NCBI GenBank assembly: GCA_012934845.2
Contig: WNNJ02003719.1
Location: 1-64,000, forward strand
Reading direction: 5' to 3'
From: Pomphorhynchus laevis
Lineage: Eukaryota > Acanthocephala > Palaeacanthocephala > Echinorhynchida > Pomphorhynchidae
DNA: 64,000 nt
Shown here: in pieces, positions 51,641 through 63,396 of the stretch
How positions within the stretch are numbered: position 1 is the stretch's first letter
Layout: every line of letters begins with the position of its first letter
The notes under the pieces: generated by a model
Seen by the model: the letters and a program-made list of their open reading frames with translations, nothing else
Told to the model about the DNA's origin: nothing
Database searches by the model: none
Position numbers and translations under genes: made by a program

Positions 51641-53469
51641 GCCAATACAGTAATCTTCCGATTTCTAAGGAAGGAGTTAATCCAATTAAGGAGGGTTCCT
51701 CTGATGCCGTACTGTTCCAGCGTAATAAGGAGGACATCATAGTATATCCGATCAAATGCTTTGCTGAGGTCGAAAAACAAAACATCAACACTAACTCTAG
51801 CCTCGGCATATCTGGTCCAATCACTCCTCGCAAGTATGAGATTTGTGACAGTAGATCTTCCTGGGCGGAAACCATGCTGGTTGTCGCAGAGTACTTGGTT
51901 ATCTTCTAGGTGCCCGATGATTCGTTTAAAAAGCAGTTTCTCTAGCACTTTACAAGCAACGCAGGTAAGGCTTATGGGCCGATAGTTGCTTGCTAGATTA
52001 CGGTCGCCTTTTTTGTAGAGAGGTCGGATTATAGAACATTTCCAATCTGATGGTATACAGCCTGTTGACAAGGAGAAATCGAATATGGTGTGTAAAGGTT
52101 CATATATTACTGGTGCAAGTTCCCGAAGAAGAATTGGAGGAATATTGTCTGGTCCTGCCGCAATTGATCGTGGTAGCTTTAGAAGTTCGTTAAGAACCTC
52201 AAATTTATCAAATGGAGTAAATTCGTAACACGGATATTGAGCAGTGGAGAATCTGGGGCAATACTGACAGGTAGGACTCTCTAGCGTGAATTGATCTAGG
52301 AAAATATTGGCAATTGCTTTGTCATCAGATGTGAGCTCACCGGTTTCCATAAATATAGAGTTAATCTCAGACGTAGTTGATTTTAATGAGCTGATATGTT
52401 TGAACAATTTACTGGGATATCTTTTTGATGATCGACAAAGATTGGAAACGAAGCACCTGCGTTTCTGACGTTTGAGTGCCGTAACTTGATTTCGTAATTC
52501 CTTGTAATCGGTCCAAGAACAATTCTGTTCTTTGAATTTTTTGTAAATTTTGTCTCTTGTCTTAATCATTTGTTTAATCTGCGAGTCAAACCAAATGGGA
52601 GTTTTGTGGGATGTGCGCTGACGTTTTAAAGGGGAGAAGTAATTTAGAGCATTGATCAAAGTAGATTTGAAATTTTCCCAGCACTGATCTATGTCAATTT
52701 CATATGGATTAGGCCATTGAATGTTTCGAATAGCTTGCGTCATACTTGCGAAATTCGCTTTGAAGGGATTCAATTCGGGTTTTGCCGAGGGGGCTGTTTT
52801 AAAGAGACTGACAGAAAGCGCCAGCCTAATGACACAATGATCACTGTGGCCAATAGGGGGGCTGAGAGAGATTTCATCAATTGTGGGTTCCTCTCGTGAT
52901 AAGCAGAGGTCTAAAATGGCAGATGATTGCTTCCTCCTTCTAGTGGGTTCGTGAATATGCTGGGTTAGATTGAGATCGTTGAACGTATCAAGGAGATTGG
53001 ATGATTCAACATCACAACCATGTGTCGAAGTATATAGGTCTTAATTGACATAAGGCATATTGAAGTCTCCTAGGATAATGATCGGTGATAAGCTTGTTAG
53101 GTGATGTCGTAAAGAGATGCCAATCTTTTCAGTTGCGGAGCGCGGAGATCGGTAAAATAAACCGATTTTTAGTTTCTGTCTATCAGGAGAAGATACTGTT
53201 GCCCACAGATATTCGTTGTATGAATCATCTGATACAATGCTGTGCTCGATGATGGTTAACGGTTGCTTGACGTATAATATAACTCCACCTCCTTTTGAGG
53301 CGGTTCGATCCGATCGTATAACAAAGTAGCCTGGGATTGAGATTTCATTATCAGATATATCGTTGTTAAGCCAGGTTTCGCTCAATGCTATGATGTTTGT
53401 GTTCATTGAATTAACGAGACACAATATTTCGTCAAATTTGTTGTACATGCTTAAACAGTTAGAGTACAT
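51600..53469 (-). pseudogene. LINE-D-like ORF2: endonuclease and RT, first part
   Basis: The endonuclease reads YSNCLSMYNKFDEIL, ALSETWLNNDISDN, GGGVILYV and IILGDFNMPYVN. A TAA stop at 53041-53043 follows directly; behind it the frame stays open with SPPIGHSDHCVIRL (SDH motif). RT continues with VTALKRQKRR, AAGPDNIPPILL, GCIPSDWKCSIIRPLYKKGD, NQHGFRPGRSTVTNL and motif A (FFDLSKAFDRI). The frame changes near 51600 at GVP/QGSVLSP. Confidence 0.85.
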
Positions 53470-53540
53470 GATGGAAATATTATTTTGAGAGTAACGGCAG
53501 TGGTGTGGTGTCGCTGTTGGTGTTGAAATTGGATTGATGT

Positions 53541-54143
53541 TTACGTGGTGGATGCACGAATCTGTGCGGCGGAGAGTGTCGATGGAACGGTTAGACGGAT
53601 TCCGAGGCTGAATCGCGTATTTACCCTTCGCCGCACAACTTGAAAATTTTTCACAATTAGATTTTTTTCACCGTTTTGAATTCTTTGTTGAAGCTCTTTC
53701 CTTGCAGATTTCAATCTGTTTCTATCTTCAGTGCTGAGGTCAGGTAGAAGTCTGATACTGGAGCCCCTTAACTTAAAGGAATTCTTGATGATTTGCTTAC
53801 TAGTCTCGGGGCTATCAACAACTTTCAAAAGCCTTGGTTTGGTACCATCTTGTTTCTTCCCAATGGGAAAGAGGTGTATTACCTGTCTATTTTATTCGAC
53901 TGATATTTCTGTTGGGAGAACAGTTGAAAGAACTTGCTTTACTGAATCAACATCATGTTTAATCCGGATGAGACTGTTTGGACTCGGTGATTCATTTAAA
54001 TTTACAATGATGAAACATTTATCCCGATCTAATGTTCGGCGTTTATGTCGTTTAGGCTCAGATAGAATAGGTATATTGGGGTTATCAGTGTTGTTTACAG
54101 TGGAATTGGTATGATTTATCATTTGTTTGAGTGTTCCATCCAT
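53541..54143 (-). pseudogene. LINE-D-like ORF1, frame-shifted
   Basis: Two frames. The upstream piece has KRHKRRTLDRDKCFIIVNL. The downstream one has FKLRGSSIRLLPDLSTEDRN, KSARKELQQR and LIVKNFQVVRRR, homologous to the ORF1 end at 47150-47300. A frame change lies near 53860. Confidence 0.7.
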
Positions 54144-54180
54144 TTTATATAGACTATGGGTTGTTTGAGGACAATAAAAA

Positions 54181-54400
54181 GTTGGGAGTGCTGTGTGATG
54201 TGGTGCTTCTGTGTTTGTTTCCGGCCTTGGATGTGTTTTCTGAGTGATGTGGAATGTTTGTTTCTGTGTATCCTTGTGAGAAATGGTGGAATTCTCTAGA
54301 TTTGACGAATCCAGGAAATCAGATTTAAGGTTAGGTAAGGAAGTTTCAAGGGTTGTTGCCTTTACGATTCGCTAATGACTAATCGATTCGCCAGTTGACT
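54181..54400. other. No gene seen
   Basis: Possibly 5' part of the minus LINE. A GT-rich stretch on the plus strand, no clear frame. Confidence 0.4.
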
Positions 54401-56080
54401 AATCTATCTGCGGGAACGTGGAACGTTACTTCGCTGACGAAAAATAACCATATCTAGTGAGGGATATAAATTGTTCCAATCTTGAAATAGTCGAAGTTAC
54501 CTTTCTTCATTATTCTGGTTCAAGTACTCAACTTTTGGATCTTGCACATTCGAGAATTGACACGGAAAAGCGAAGACAGGCTGGTGTAAGGATACTCACA
54601 AGCCCCTGGTTATAGTAGCTGCAGAGAAGTTTTGCCGAGTAAATGAAAGAGTGGCGTCCTTGAGGCTTGTAGTCAAATGAGGAAAGGTTATAACTGTTGT
54701 GTATGCTTATGCACCCAACACTAGTTTAAAATACACAGCTTTGGTGGATAATCTTCAGGATTTACTTGATAGTAAACTTGCAGATAATTCTCTCATTTTA
54801 TTAAGCGACTTCAATGCTAACGCTGCAATGACTGTGCTTCCTGTAAGGAAGTGGTGGGAGGAACGGAACCCCTATCTGAACGCGAGTAGATTTGTTGTAT
54901 TTCGGTTATCGTAGCAATTTGCCAATAACTAACAATTTTTAACATAAAGAGATCTACCGATGCACATGGCATTATGATACCCTAAGCCAACGATCAATGA
55001 TTTATTTCGTAATTGTATCATCTGATTTGTGATGATTTATCCTGGACACACGTGTGAAGAGATAAGCTGAACTGTCAACCGATCACTGCCTTGTAGTTAG
55101 TAAGATTAGTTGGCAAAGTAGGCTCTCAGACAGACCCGGGAACCTTAACGTAGTGTTAGGGTTCGTTGGGAACGTCTGAAAGATGATTCTGTAAGGGAAG
55201 TCTTTACTAACTATATCCAGGGGACTTTGCCCAATTGTAAGAAGAGGTTGTGGAAATCGAACAGAATCATCGATGTCAAATACTTCGCTTGACAAAGCGA
55301 CTACGAAGAGCTGTGGTTTGAAGACTGTAGGTGCATGTCATTAAGTTAATCCTTGAACTGCTTGGTGGACACCAATAGTAAAAGCTGGCGTTCAACATTA
55401 AAAAGTGGCTTGCAAGGCAACTTTGTATGATATGTTACTGGAGGATGTAGACAGCTATCGACATGCCTGGAGAACAACATCTCTAGCAGTTGTTAAGTCA
55501 AGGAAAGCAACTTGTGTGAAGTTTTGTGAGAGACTCGATTTTGACTATTATGGAGAATGATCAAAGTCCTTCGTTTTGGAAAGCAGAAATCTGATCATAC
55601 TGTGTTAGATTATTATTATTATTAAATACAACAGCAGCAAAAGAGCGTAGAGCTCGTACAGGCTGGGTACAGCCTGTACCCAGCCTGTACGTTAGGAGAT
55701 ACCCAGATAATCATGGGCATCTCCTAACCGATATTGAAGACACTTAATCATCGGAAAGATAATTTTAGAGGTATCTCTCATATGGATAACGTACCTTCTC
55801 TTATGTAATAAGAATTTTCGAATTTAATGGAAGATCCCAATACCTTGAAAGAGGTCACTACTGTTGTTTACAAACTTCGTAATGGCAAATCTGTGAGATT
55901 GATGAGATTCAACCTGAGATTTTAAAGGCTCTTGACGTTGAAGGTATCAAGTGGATAACACGTTTCTTCAACGTAGCACTGAAGTCAAGAAGTATTTGGA
56001 AAACTGGGGTGGTGATTCCGATCTATAAGAAAGGGAAACGAAGAGAATTTCAAATTATAGGACACTACTCTTCTTAATCT
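54400..56080 (+). pseudogene. LINE-B remnant (endonuclease and RT start)
   Basis: AYAPNTSLKYTALVDNLQDLL with LLSDFNANAA (54699-54840) is an endonuclease piece. Near 55905 the DEIQPEILKALDVEGIKWITRFFNVAL segment matches 28630-28720, so the family is the same. Stops and frameshifts are frequent. A short palindrome (55656-55690) and a copy of the LINE 3' block (55624-55670) are inserted inside. Confidence 0.7.
55656..55690. repeat. 16-bp fold-back palindrome, 3-nt loop
   Basis: GTACAGGCTGGGTACA and its complement flank GCC. The left arm is the end of a sequence also found at 50650-50700, where it is not followed by the complement. Confidence 0.9.
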
Positions 56081-56820
56081 ACCCAGGATCCTTGATCTAA
56101 GGATTCGACTGATAGTAGATCCGTCGTATCACCTCCGTGTAGAACTGAGTACGGGTAGCTTTTTTACAAATTAAATCAGCTAACTGAGTCTACGTATTAC
56201 ATATAATTATAAAATTTAAAAAATAAACAAAAAATTAATAAACAAAAATAATGATAATGTTGAGATTTATTAAGACCACTTTGCCTTTCAGCTTGGGTCA
56301 AACAAACAAGGAAAAACAGATTTGCAAATAAATTGGAAAAATTGTTAAAAAATAATGAAATAAACATTCAAAATAGTTGATTGTTGAATATCAAATCACC
56401 ATAATCAAATTTAGGTTATGGACATGCTAACCGGTCAAAACTACTGAGTGATAATTTTGATAAGTATACACATGTAAAGGCGTGAAAAATAATAATGCTA
56501 AATCAAAATAAATCAAAATTTAATAATTAGGTAATAAATAACTATAAATGATTGTTATAAGATGTTATAACTATTTTTGATATATTTTTTTAATTATATC
56601 TATTATTTTTATAAATTAAAAATAATACTAAATAAATAATTAACTAATTATAAATAATAAATAATTATTTATTATTCTATACAATTTATATTTATATCAA
56701 GTTAAAATAAAAAATTGCAATTAAAAATAAAAATCAATTTTTATGAATGGACTTTTATTAATAGACGATGTATCAGATAAATGTATAAATAAAATTACTT
56801 ATTAAAATTACTATTAAAAT
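56081..56820. other. AT-rich region with PLE-B tail blocks
   Basis: The AAATCAGCTAACTGAGTCTACG block near 56165 and a tail-like AATGGACTTTTATTAATAGACG block near 56748 are shared with 39535-39740 and 59413-60010. No gene. Confidence 0.5.
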
Positions 56821-56824
56821 TTAA

Positions 56825-58050
56825 TTAATTTGTAAACAACACACATTCTAAACAAAAAATCACGAACCTCATTGTATCTAATAAAATTGAGTGGTTCTCT
56901 TTACACGAGAGGGCATGAGTTTTTATTAGTTGTTGCTTACATATGCACTGATTAGGCAAGTTCTTATGAGTCAAGTTGTAGCGAGCGCAAAATGCATCTT
57001 TAAATTCTTGTGTGGACATGTGAAACCCTTGAGATACAAGATGCTTGCACGTTAATCAATTAGATGCTCCCTTCAAAGATGCATATTGCAAAGGCTTTTT
57101 CATTTCATATAGAGTAGTTTCCATTATCTTGTTTAAACTACTTTGATGTACCTCTTTTAAATTTTGATTTCTGATAGTCTTGGTCATCAAATGTTATATA
57201 TTTCGTCATTTATATTATGGAGCATTCTTATCAATAGGCATGATGAACGATATTGATAGACAACATATTTTGACGTGTTTCGAAATTCAATTCCACCAAA
57301 ATCCTAGGTAATGAACAAACATCCCGTATGCTGTCATCCATTTCAACATCAAATAATGATTGTATCACCCCAGTCTTTATGACATTTTCGAGCGGTATAA
57401 ACCAATCCCATTTACATTCAGTACTGCGACATAAATGTGTTCATTTTGATTATGCTCCGATGCATTAAAAGGCTGACTGTGCATCTAATTGAACAGCTGC
57501 GGCTAGTTTTTCTACAAGTACAGCCCACCCTCCTATTTTACCACAACAAAACTGTTCAACGAAATATTTTGTTCCCACTGGCGAGCCAAGGATTACCAAA
57601 CCATCATCATTTATGTATTCTTTTTCCCAAATATCTTACTTGCTTTGGCAGCTAAATTGGAATGAACTAGTAACTTTGACCAGATTGATGAAATATATCT
57701 GGTCAAACTGTGGACCTATTAATCTAAGTAGGTCCAAATGATTTCGTATTTTTACGGGAACATATACTTGTCCCTCATATTTATCATCAAGTTTAAAAAC
57801 TTGATTTTCTATCGATCCTTAGCTTAATACTCTGATAGCGGCCCCTATTTTACCAGATTGCATTAGTCTCGAGAAAGTTTTTAATTTGTCTTGCGGTGTT
57901 GTTGTTCTTACTCTGCATTGTTGTGACGCTTTTATTTGCAAGACCTTTGCTTCTTCAAATAATTCCCTGAATTAGCCTGATTTCCAAAGATCGAGTGTCC
58001 TTTGGGGAGTTCTGCGGATTAAATTTGTTTTTCGGCTCATTATTCTCTGC
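56825..58050 (-). pseudogene. Decayed retroelement gene of unclear class
   Basis: On the minus strand, broken frames show LFEEAKVLQIKASQQCR, KTFSRLMQSGKIGAAIRVLS (near 57880-57960) and, at 57019-56825, MSTQEFKDAFCARYNL and CICKQQLIKTHALSCKE. These resemble a reverse-transcriptase-linked protein found in many invertebrate genomes with a zinc-binding HALSCK motif. I saw no RT catalytic motif here. Numerous stops. Confidence 0.45.
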
Positions 58051-59400
58051 AGCAAAATTTAACTAATTACAATGATTTCTTTAAGAGCAATCTCATCATG
58101 TCCAGTAAGTCCGTTTGCATTCACTATGTATCAATCACTATGAAATGCAATCACCATTATACTGTGGGAGATAAATGAGGTTGGGACGCCATGAAATGAT
58201 ATCAATGTACATTGTTGATTCGGTCGATTGTTATAATATTATTATACGGTACCACATATAAATATAAGAATTGCATTTATATTTTATAAAAGAATTACAA
58301 AAGAAATATACAAAATATTCAACCATTATAGGAAAAGATGAATGTACCGAGCATAAATGAAAAATGCTATGAAACAGAGATAAAACGAAACGTTTTTATA
58401 TTTTTATTTTAATAAAATCTAGTTTACTAAAATATATCACTTATAAACAGTTTCGATGTGATAGAAAGAACGGTGATTATCTTATGAGCACCGGTGATAT
58501 CTTATTGTCTCATTTGAGCAAGATATTATCTCATCTTATTACATTAGAAGACTATAGATAAAGCACGACCTTGGATCATAGAACGATGTGCTATTATAGT
58601 AATAACTAATAAATATGAAGAGTAACTTGAATAATTTGTGTTTGAAACTATCGCAATTCATCAGAAATCAAAAGATATCCAAATTTCACGACTGTTCAAC
58701 AAATGCCTATTTACAAAATAAAAAAACTGTGATCACAATCAATCATTAAGGAAAGGCATTTTAGGAATACATTAATAGCAGATAATATACATTAGACTGA
58801 GATTGAGTTCGATATTTTTATAGAGTGATCAAAAATCTGGAGGGAAGAAAGTTAAAAATATTGATAAATCTAGTTCGCTATTTGACTCAACTACCTAAAA
58901 TAATTGACAGAATTATTAAAGAACAATTAACAAACATATATGTTTTTATTAAATCGGAGATTTTTACATGAATATTTTGACTTTTTAAAATGTTTTTTCT
59001 CAGAACATCTAAGAAAAAGTTTCAATTTTTTAAACTTTTTGCATTTTTATTAAACCTTTAATACAGTCGGTAAATATATGTTCAAAGCAGTTGTTCTTAT
59101 TAGCACTATTAACATACTCAACTGAGAAATCTAATCAACGTCAAAATGAGAATATATATAATGATTTAAAAATAATTATTAATAAAATTTATCACCATTT
59201 TTTATTTAATTAGTATCTAATTAAAGCATTTTGATTTTTATGAACTAAATCATTTTTAATAAAGAATTTGCTTTCTTTTATTTAAAAAATAATTATAAAT
59301 TATAATTACATAATTATTAATTATGTAATTATATAATGTATTTCAGTCAGAGATCATATTGCCGGGAAAACAAAGTTCACAGATCAAAAATAACTTGTCA
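58051..59400. other. AT-rich, no recognised gene
   Basis: No frame above background and no known motif seen on either strand. Confidence 0.5.
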
Positions 59401-60030
59401 GTAGTACAAATCAAATCAGCTAACTGAGACTACTTATTTAATATTATATAAATTAAAAATAAAGATAAATAATAAATAATTATATAAGATTTTATCTTTT
59501 TGCTTTACCGGTCAGTCAAATCAGTTAACTAACACTACGTATTTAATATCATATAAATTAAAAATAAAGATAAATAATAAATAATTATACAAGCTTTATA
59601 CAATTTATATTTATATCAGGTTAATATTTAAAATTTAAATTTAAAATAAATATCAATTGTTATGAATTGGCTAATAAATATCAGACGGTGTATTAGATCA
59701 GTACAAAAGCATCTATGACTGCTCTAAAAGTGCGGCGCATATTTAAAAGATTAATTTCATTGAAAGTGTTTATTAAGCATCCACATCAGATCAGATAACT
59801 GAGAAAGTCCACAGGTCAATAATAACTTGTCAGTAAAATAAATCACATCAAAAAACCGAGTCTATGTATATTATACGATGTATAAATAAAAATAAAGATA
59901 AATAATAAATAATTATATAAGTTTTATACAATTTATATTTATATCAGGTTAATATTTAAAATTGAAATTTAAAATAAAAACCAATTGTTATGAATTGACT
60001 AATAAATATCAGACGAAGAATCCGAATAAA
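59400..60030 (-). repeat. PLE-B tail blocks, tandem partial copies
   Basis: Three partial copies start near 59413, 59519 and 59842 with TCAGCTAACTGAG-like sequence, then TAAATAATTATA. They end with ATTGTTATGAATTG and ATCAGACG. The same blocks adjoin PLE-B at 39540-39735, so they are its downstream tail on the minus strand. Confidence 0.6.
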
Positions 60031-60110
60031 GATTAGAGGTCATCAAAAGGAACTTCTATGTTTTCACGTTTCAGCTTCTATTCCTCAACCCAACATAGCA
60101 GCGGGGCCAA
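60031..60110 (-). repeat. PLE-B tail with decayed ribozyme-like block
   Basis: Same order as 39738-39810, with CTGCTATGTTGGGT, GAGGAA and GAAAC. CUGANGA reads TTGATGA and stem III is partly lost. Confidence 0.5.
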
Positions 60111-60177
60111 ATAAGTGTTAAGGAGTATTTCAACTGATGAAATTTGATTATATAGTATCTTATTTATTAGTTGAAAG

Positions 60178-60345
60178 AGTGAAAAAAATATTTATTTAAT
60201 CGAATTTTCAATATCCTACTGCTATCATCTTCAGGAGTAAATGTTACAAAATATTTTTACTATTTTATATTTGTAAAAATATTTTGTAACATTTACTCCT
60301 GAAGATGATAGCAGTAGGCTATTGAAAATTCGTTTAATAAATATT
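60178..60345. repeat. About 80-bp inverted repeat carrying CUGAAGA...GAAA signatures
   Basis: The left arm (about 60178-60260) and right arm (about 60265-60345) are nearly perfect complements around TTATATTTG. Each arm has CTGAAGA, a stem II (GATAGC/GCTATT in the right arm), then GAAAATTCG. This is a PLE-type hammerhead signature in inverted terminal copies. No stem I partner is visible. Confidence 0.6.
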
Positions 60346-60409
60346 TTACTTCACTCTCTCCACTAAAAAAATCCAATATGAGTGAACAATCAATTTATAG
60401 TATCTTATT

Positions 60410-61041
60410 CTAATACAAGGTATATTATTTATTATCCATCCATACAAATTTTCCTTTAATGATTTTAAATTTATTTTTAATATTATTGTGTTGATTTATA
60501 TATTTTACTATTTTCTCTTTGATGGTATTTGTATAGTATCCTAGTTCGAAATATGCATTTATTAAATTATTTAAATGATTTTAAAGAAAACTAATATCGT
60601 CACAAATTGTTGCAATTCTTAAAATTTCATTATTTAATGTATTAAACTTAATATTATATGGCATGCATGAATGCTCATGCAAAAATATGTTTATCGTAAA
60701 TATGAATGTTATCTTTATGATATAAATTAAAAGTAGTTTTAATTGATGTTTGTATAATGTTCATATCTAGATATGCACCTTTATCGGTTTTGTTAAGAAT
60801 AAGGATTTCTGGATAAATTTGTTCGCTTATTGAATAAAAATTGCTAGAATTAAATACACATATATCATCAATGTATCGAAACATATATTTCATATCTTTA
60901 TATAATTTAGATTTATTTTTTAAACAGTTATGAACAAATTCATATTCTATAAAGCTTAAAAATAAGTAAGCTATAATTGGGATCCTATTACCACCCATTG
61001 GAACACCTTTTACTTGTCTAAATATTGATGTCCCTACTTTT
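60410..61041 (-). pseudogene. PLE-B reverse transcriptase, minus strand
   Basis: Real PLE sequence starts at about 61041 on the minus strand: FRQVKGVPMGGN (motif B), IEYEFVHNC and MFRYIDDICVFN (motif C). From 60780 the frame decays: DMNI, then NIFLHEHSC out of frame. The open frame continues upstream to 61178, but that part is the antisense of LINE-A. The reading frame is therefore chimeric. Confidence 0.8.
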
Positions 61042-61079
61042 AAATCTGATCTGTATTTGTCAAAATACAGATCAGATTT
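61042..61079. repeat. 17-bp fold-back palindrome, 4-nt loop
   Basis: Arms 61042-61058 and 61063-61079 are perfectly complementary around GTCA. It sits exactly between PLE-B (-) and LINE-A (+). Confidence 0.9.
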
Positions 61080-61229
61080 GTCTAAATCCGATCTTATCCT
61101 CAACCTATTCACCAAGTAATCCATCGATATCTTCTGTCTCACCGAATCCTGGCACTCAAATTCCGAAGACCTTTTCATTCACCGTCTGCTCTCTGCCAGT
61201 TGCTCCCTAGTCGAATCCGCCCGCCCCCT

Positions 61230-61770
61230 CAGCTCATGCCCTTATAAATTCTCTAATCATGGCGGCATCGTCGCATTCGCGCGTCACCCTTCGTCTCTTC
61301 GCAAAATCAATCCCCCTTTCAGTCCTTGCTCTTTTGAATTGCTGACTTGTCGTTATTCTAGCCCGATCAGTCTAAATCTCGCCATTGTATACCGTTCTGG
61401 TTCATCAGCTCCTACATCCTTATTTTTTACCGAACTCGCTGACCTCCTTTCTCATTGTTATTTGTCATCAATCCCTTCACTCGTTCTAGGCGACCACCCG
61501 TTTCATCAACATTATATACAACTACAATTACAAACTTATCTCTACGGCCCCCACACATATCCTTGGTGGGGCACTCGACATCATCGCTGGTCCGAACATT
61601 TTGCTGCATACACATCACTGCCCATCTCTGATCTTGGTCTATCCGATCACTTTCTCGTCACCATTGATCTCACTCACAACCACACCCCTCCTCACACACA
61701 TACAATCCTACGTCACCTTTGGAGTAATCTTGACCTCTCCCTTCTCCGCTCTGCCTTACTCAAATAGTCT
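61230..61770 (+). pseudogene. LINE-A endonuclease fragment
   Basis: GGIVAFARH near 61260, CSFELLTCRYSS, LNLAIVYRSGSSAPTSLFF, SIPSLVLGDHPFHQHY and LSDHFLVTIDL (SDH motif; 61640) lie in order. The position of GDFN reads GDHP, and one or more frame breaks occur before 61339, so it is inactive. Confidence 0.75.
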
Positions 61771-61887
61771 CTATCCTATTCCACAATAACATATTCATCT
61801 CATCACGATCTCGCCTTTCTTTTCGACTTTGAACTCACATCCACTCTCAATCTTCTCCAGCCCTTCAAGTCTCACCCACACCGTCGC

Positions 61888-62847
61888 TTGCACAGTTCCC
61901 CATGTGACATCCAATGCCTACTCTCAAAGCGTCGACTCCGGCATGCTTTTCGAGTCAGCGCTTTCTCAGACGTAATTTCAGCTCGATCCGTGATTCAGTC
62001 TTTCCGTGATTCCTATCTTGCTCTTCGCCGGTCTCATCTCAACCTACTAAGTACCAAACGCAATTTCTTCTGGCAGCATAATTCCCCATGTGACATCCAA
62101 TGCCTACTCTCAAAGCGTCGACTCCGCCATGCTTTTCGAGTCACCGCTTTCTCAGACGTAATTTCAGCTCGATCCGTGTTTCAGTCTTTCCGTGATTCCT
62201 ATCTTGCTCTTCGACGGTCTCATCTCAACCTACTACGTACCAAACGCAATTTCTTCTGGCAGCATAAAATCATCACTTCATTCAACTCTAAGACACTCTG
62301 GCATACTTTTAACTCAATACTTGCTCATTCATCTTCGCCGTGCAACATCAATGCCCATTATTATTCGTCATTTCTCCAGACTAAAGTATCCACGTTGCTC
62401 TCCAACACCCCGATCTCTATCCTATCCCACTCTGCCCCGCCTAGCATCATTCTTCCGGAACTCTTTCATCTTCTCCCTATCTCACCTAACGAAGTATCAT
62501 ATATCCTCATGTCCTTGCCCAACGAAACTTTACCTGCCGATCCCCTGCCTACTCACATATTAAAATCCATATGCTCATCGATATCCCCATTTCTCACAAC
62601 CTTGTTTAACTCCTCCATTCGCAGTCGTATCTTCCCTTCACACTGGAAATCTGCAATCGTTCGTGCCCTCCTTAAGAAACAATCGCTCGACCCCTTCCTT
62701 CCTTCTAGCTATCGCCCCATTTCACTACTCCCTACTCTTTCTAAGCTCTTAGAACGCCTCATCTTAATACAGATCAACGCTTATCTCTCCTCATCCAATC
62801 TGTACCCTCCTTTCCAATCCGCTTTCCGCTCTAATCACTTCACATAA
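61888..62847 (+). CDS. LINE-A reverse transcriptase, N-terminal part, with 186-bp duplication
   Basis: The open frame of 319 residues reads DIQCLLSKRRLRHAFRV twice, 62 residues apart, so a 186-bp tandem duplication keeps the frame. It continues with SPNEVSYILMSLPNETLPADPLP, FPSHWKSAIVRALLKK and SSYRPISLLPTLSKLLERL, standard RT blocks 0-2. It ends at a TAA (62845-62847), after which the same frame continues with IACMKVYNDLLISRD. One nonsense codon thus separates it from the catalytic half. Confidence 0.8.
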   Translation: MHSSPCDIQCLLSKRRLRHAFRVSAFSDVISARSVIQSFRDSYLALRRSHLNLLSTKRNFFWQHNSPCDIQCLLSKRRLRHAFRVTAFSDVISARSVFQSFRDSYLALRRSHLNLLRTKRNFFWQHKIITSFNSKTLWHTFNSILAHSSSPCNINAHYYSSFLQTKVSTLLSNTPISILSHSAPPSIILPELFHLLPISPNEVSYILMSLPNETLPADPLPTHILKSICSSISPFLTTLFNSSIRSRIFPSHWKSAIVRALLKKQSLDPFLPSSYRPISLLPTLSKLLERLILIQINAYLSSSNLYPPFQSAFRSNHFT

Positions 62848-63396
62848 ATCGCCTGCATGAAAGTTTACAACGACTTACTCATTTCTCGAGACAAGTCTCT
62901 ATATAGTGTTCTCATCTCTCTCGACCTCTCCTCCGCATTTGACATTGTCGACCACTCTGTCCTCCTTTCTCGCCATCGTTATGATTACGGCTTTTCTTCC
63001 TCCTCCGTAGCATGGTTTGCCTCATATATATCCGACCGTTCCTTTCGTGTCTGTTCTAATTCATCATCCTCCCTTCCCATGCCTATCTTTTGCGGGGTCC
63101 CACAAGGTTCAGTCCTAGGTACCCTGCTTTTATCTCTTCTGCTTGGCGATCTCTCTCCGTTCTTCAAACCTTTCTCCTTTAATGTCATGCAATATGCCGA
63201 TGACATCCTAATTTACGCTCATGCACCCGCACATCGCATACACGATATCGGCATTTCTGACTCGAACTGTCTTTCTTCTATCTACAAACGTATCTTCAAT
63301 CTCCATCTCGTTCTAAACCCCGACAAGTCCAAAATAATGTTGATCCTCCCCCGTAAACCAAACATATCTCCTCCCAATTTATCACCTTTCTTTTAA
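62848..63396 (+). CDS. LINE-A reverse transcriptase, catalytic part
   Basis: The frame contains motif A (ISLDLSSAFDIVDHSVLLSR), motif B (FCGVPQGSVLGTLLLSLLL) and motif C (MQYADDILIYAH), then NPDKSKIML. Catalytic D and DD residues are kept. It ends at 63396; the thumb continues out of frame at 63485-63884. Part of a dead copy because of the upstream stop. Confidence 0.8.
   Translation: MACMKVYNDLLISRDKSLYSVLISLDLSSAFDIVDHSVLLSRHRYDYGFSSSSVAWFASYISDRSFRVCSNSSSSLPMPIFCGVPQGSVLGTLLLSLLLGDLSPFFKPFSFNVMQYADDILIYAHAPAHRIHDIGISDSNCLSSIYKRIFNLHLVLNPDKSKIMLILPRKPNISPPNLSPFF

Larger units (their letters stand above)
50700..54180 (-). mobile_element. LINE-D-like element, minus copy, nearly complete
   Basis: ORF1 pieces (54143-53892 and 53828-53541), endonuclease (53469-52780) and RT (52773-50730). 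Only a few lesions are seen: a TAA at 53041-53043 inside the endonuclease and a frameshift in RT near 51600. The 5' end near 54180 shows no clear boundary. Confidence 0.85.
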
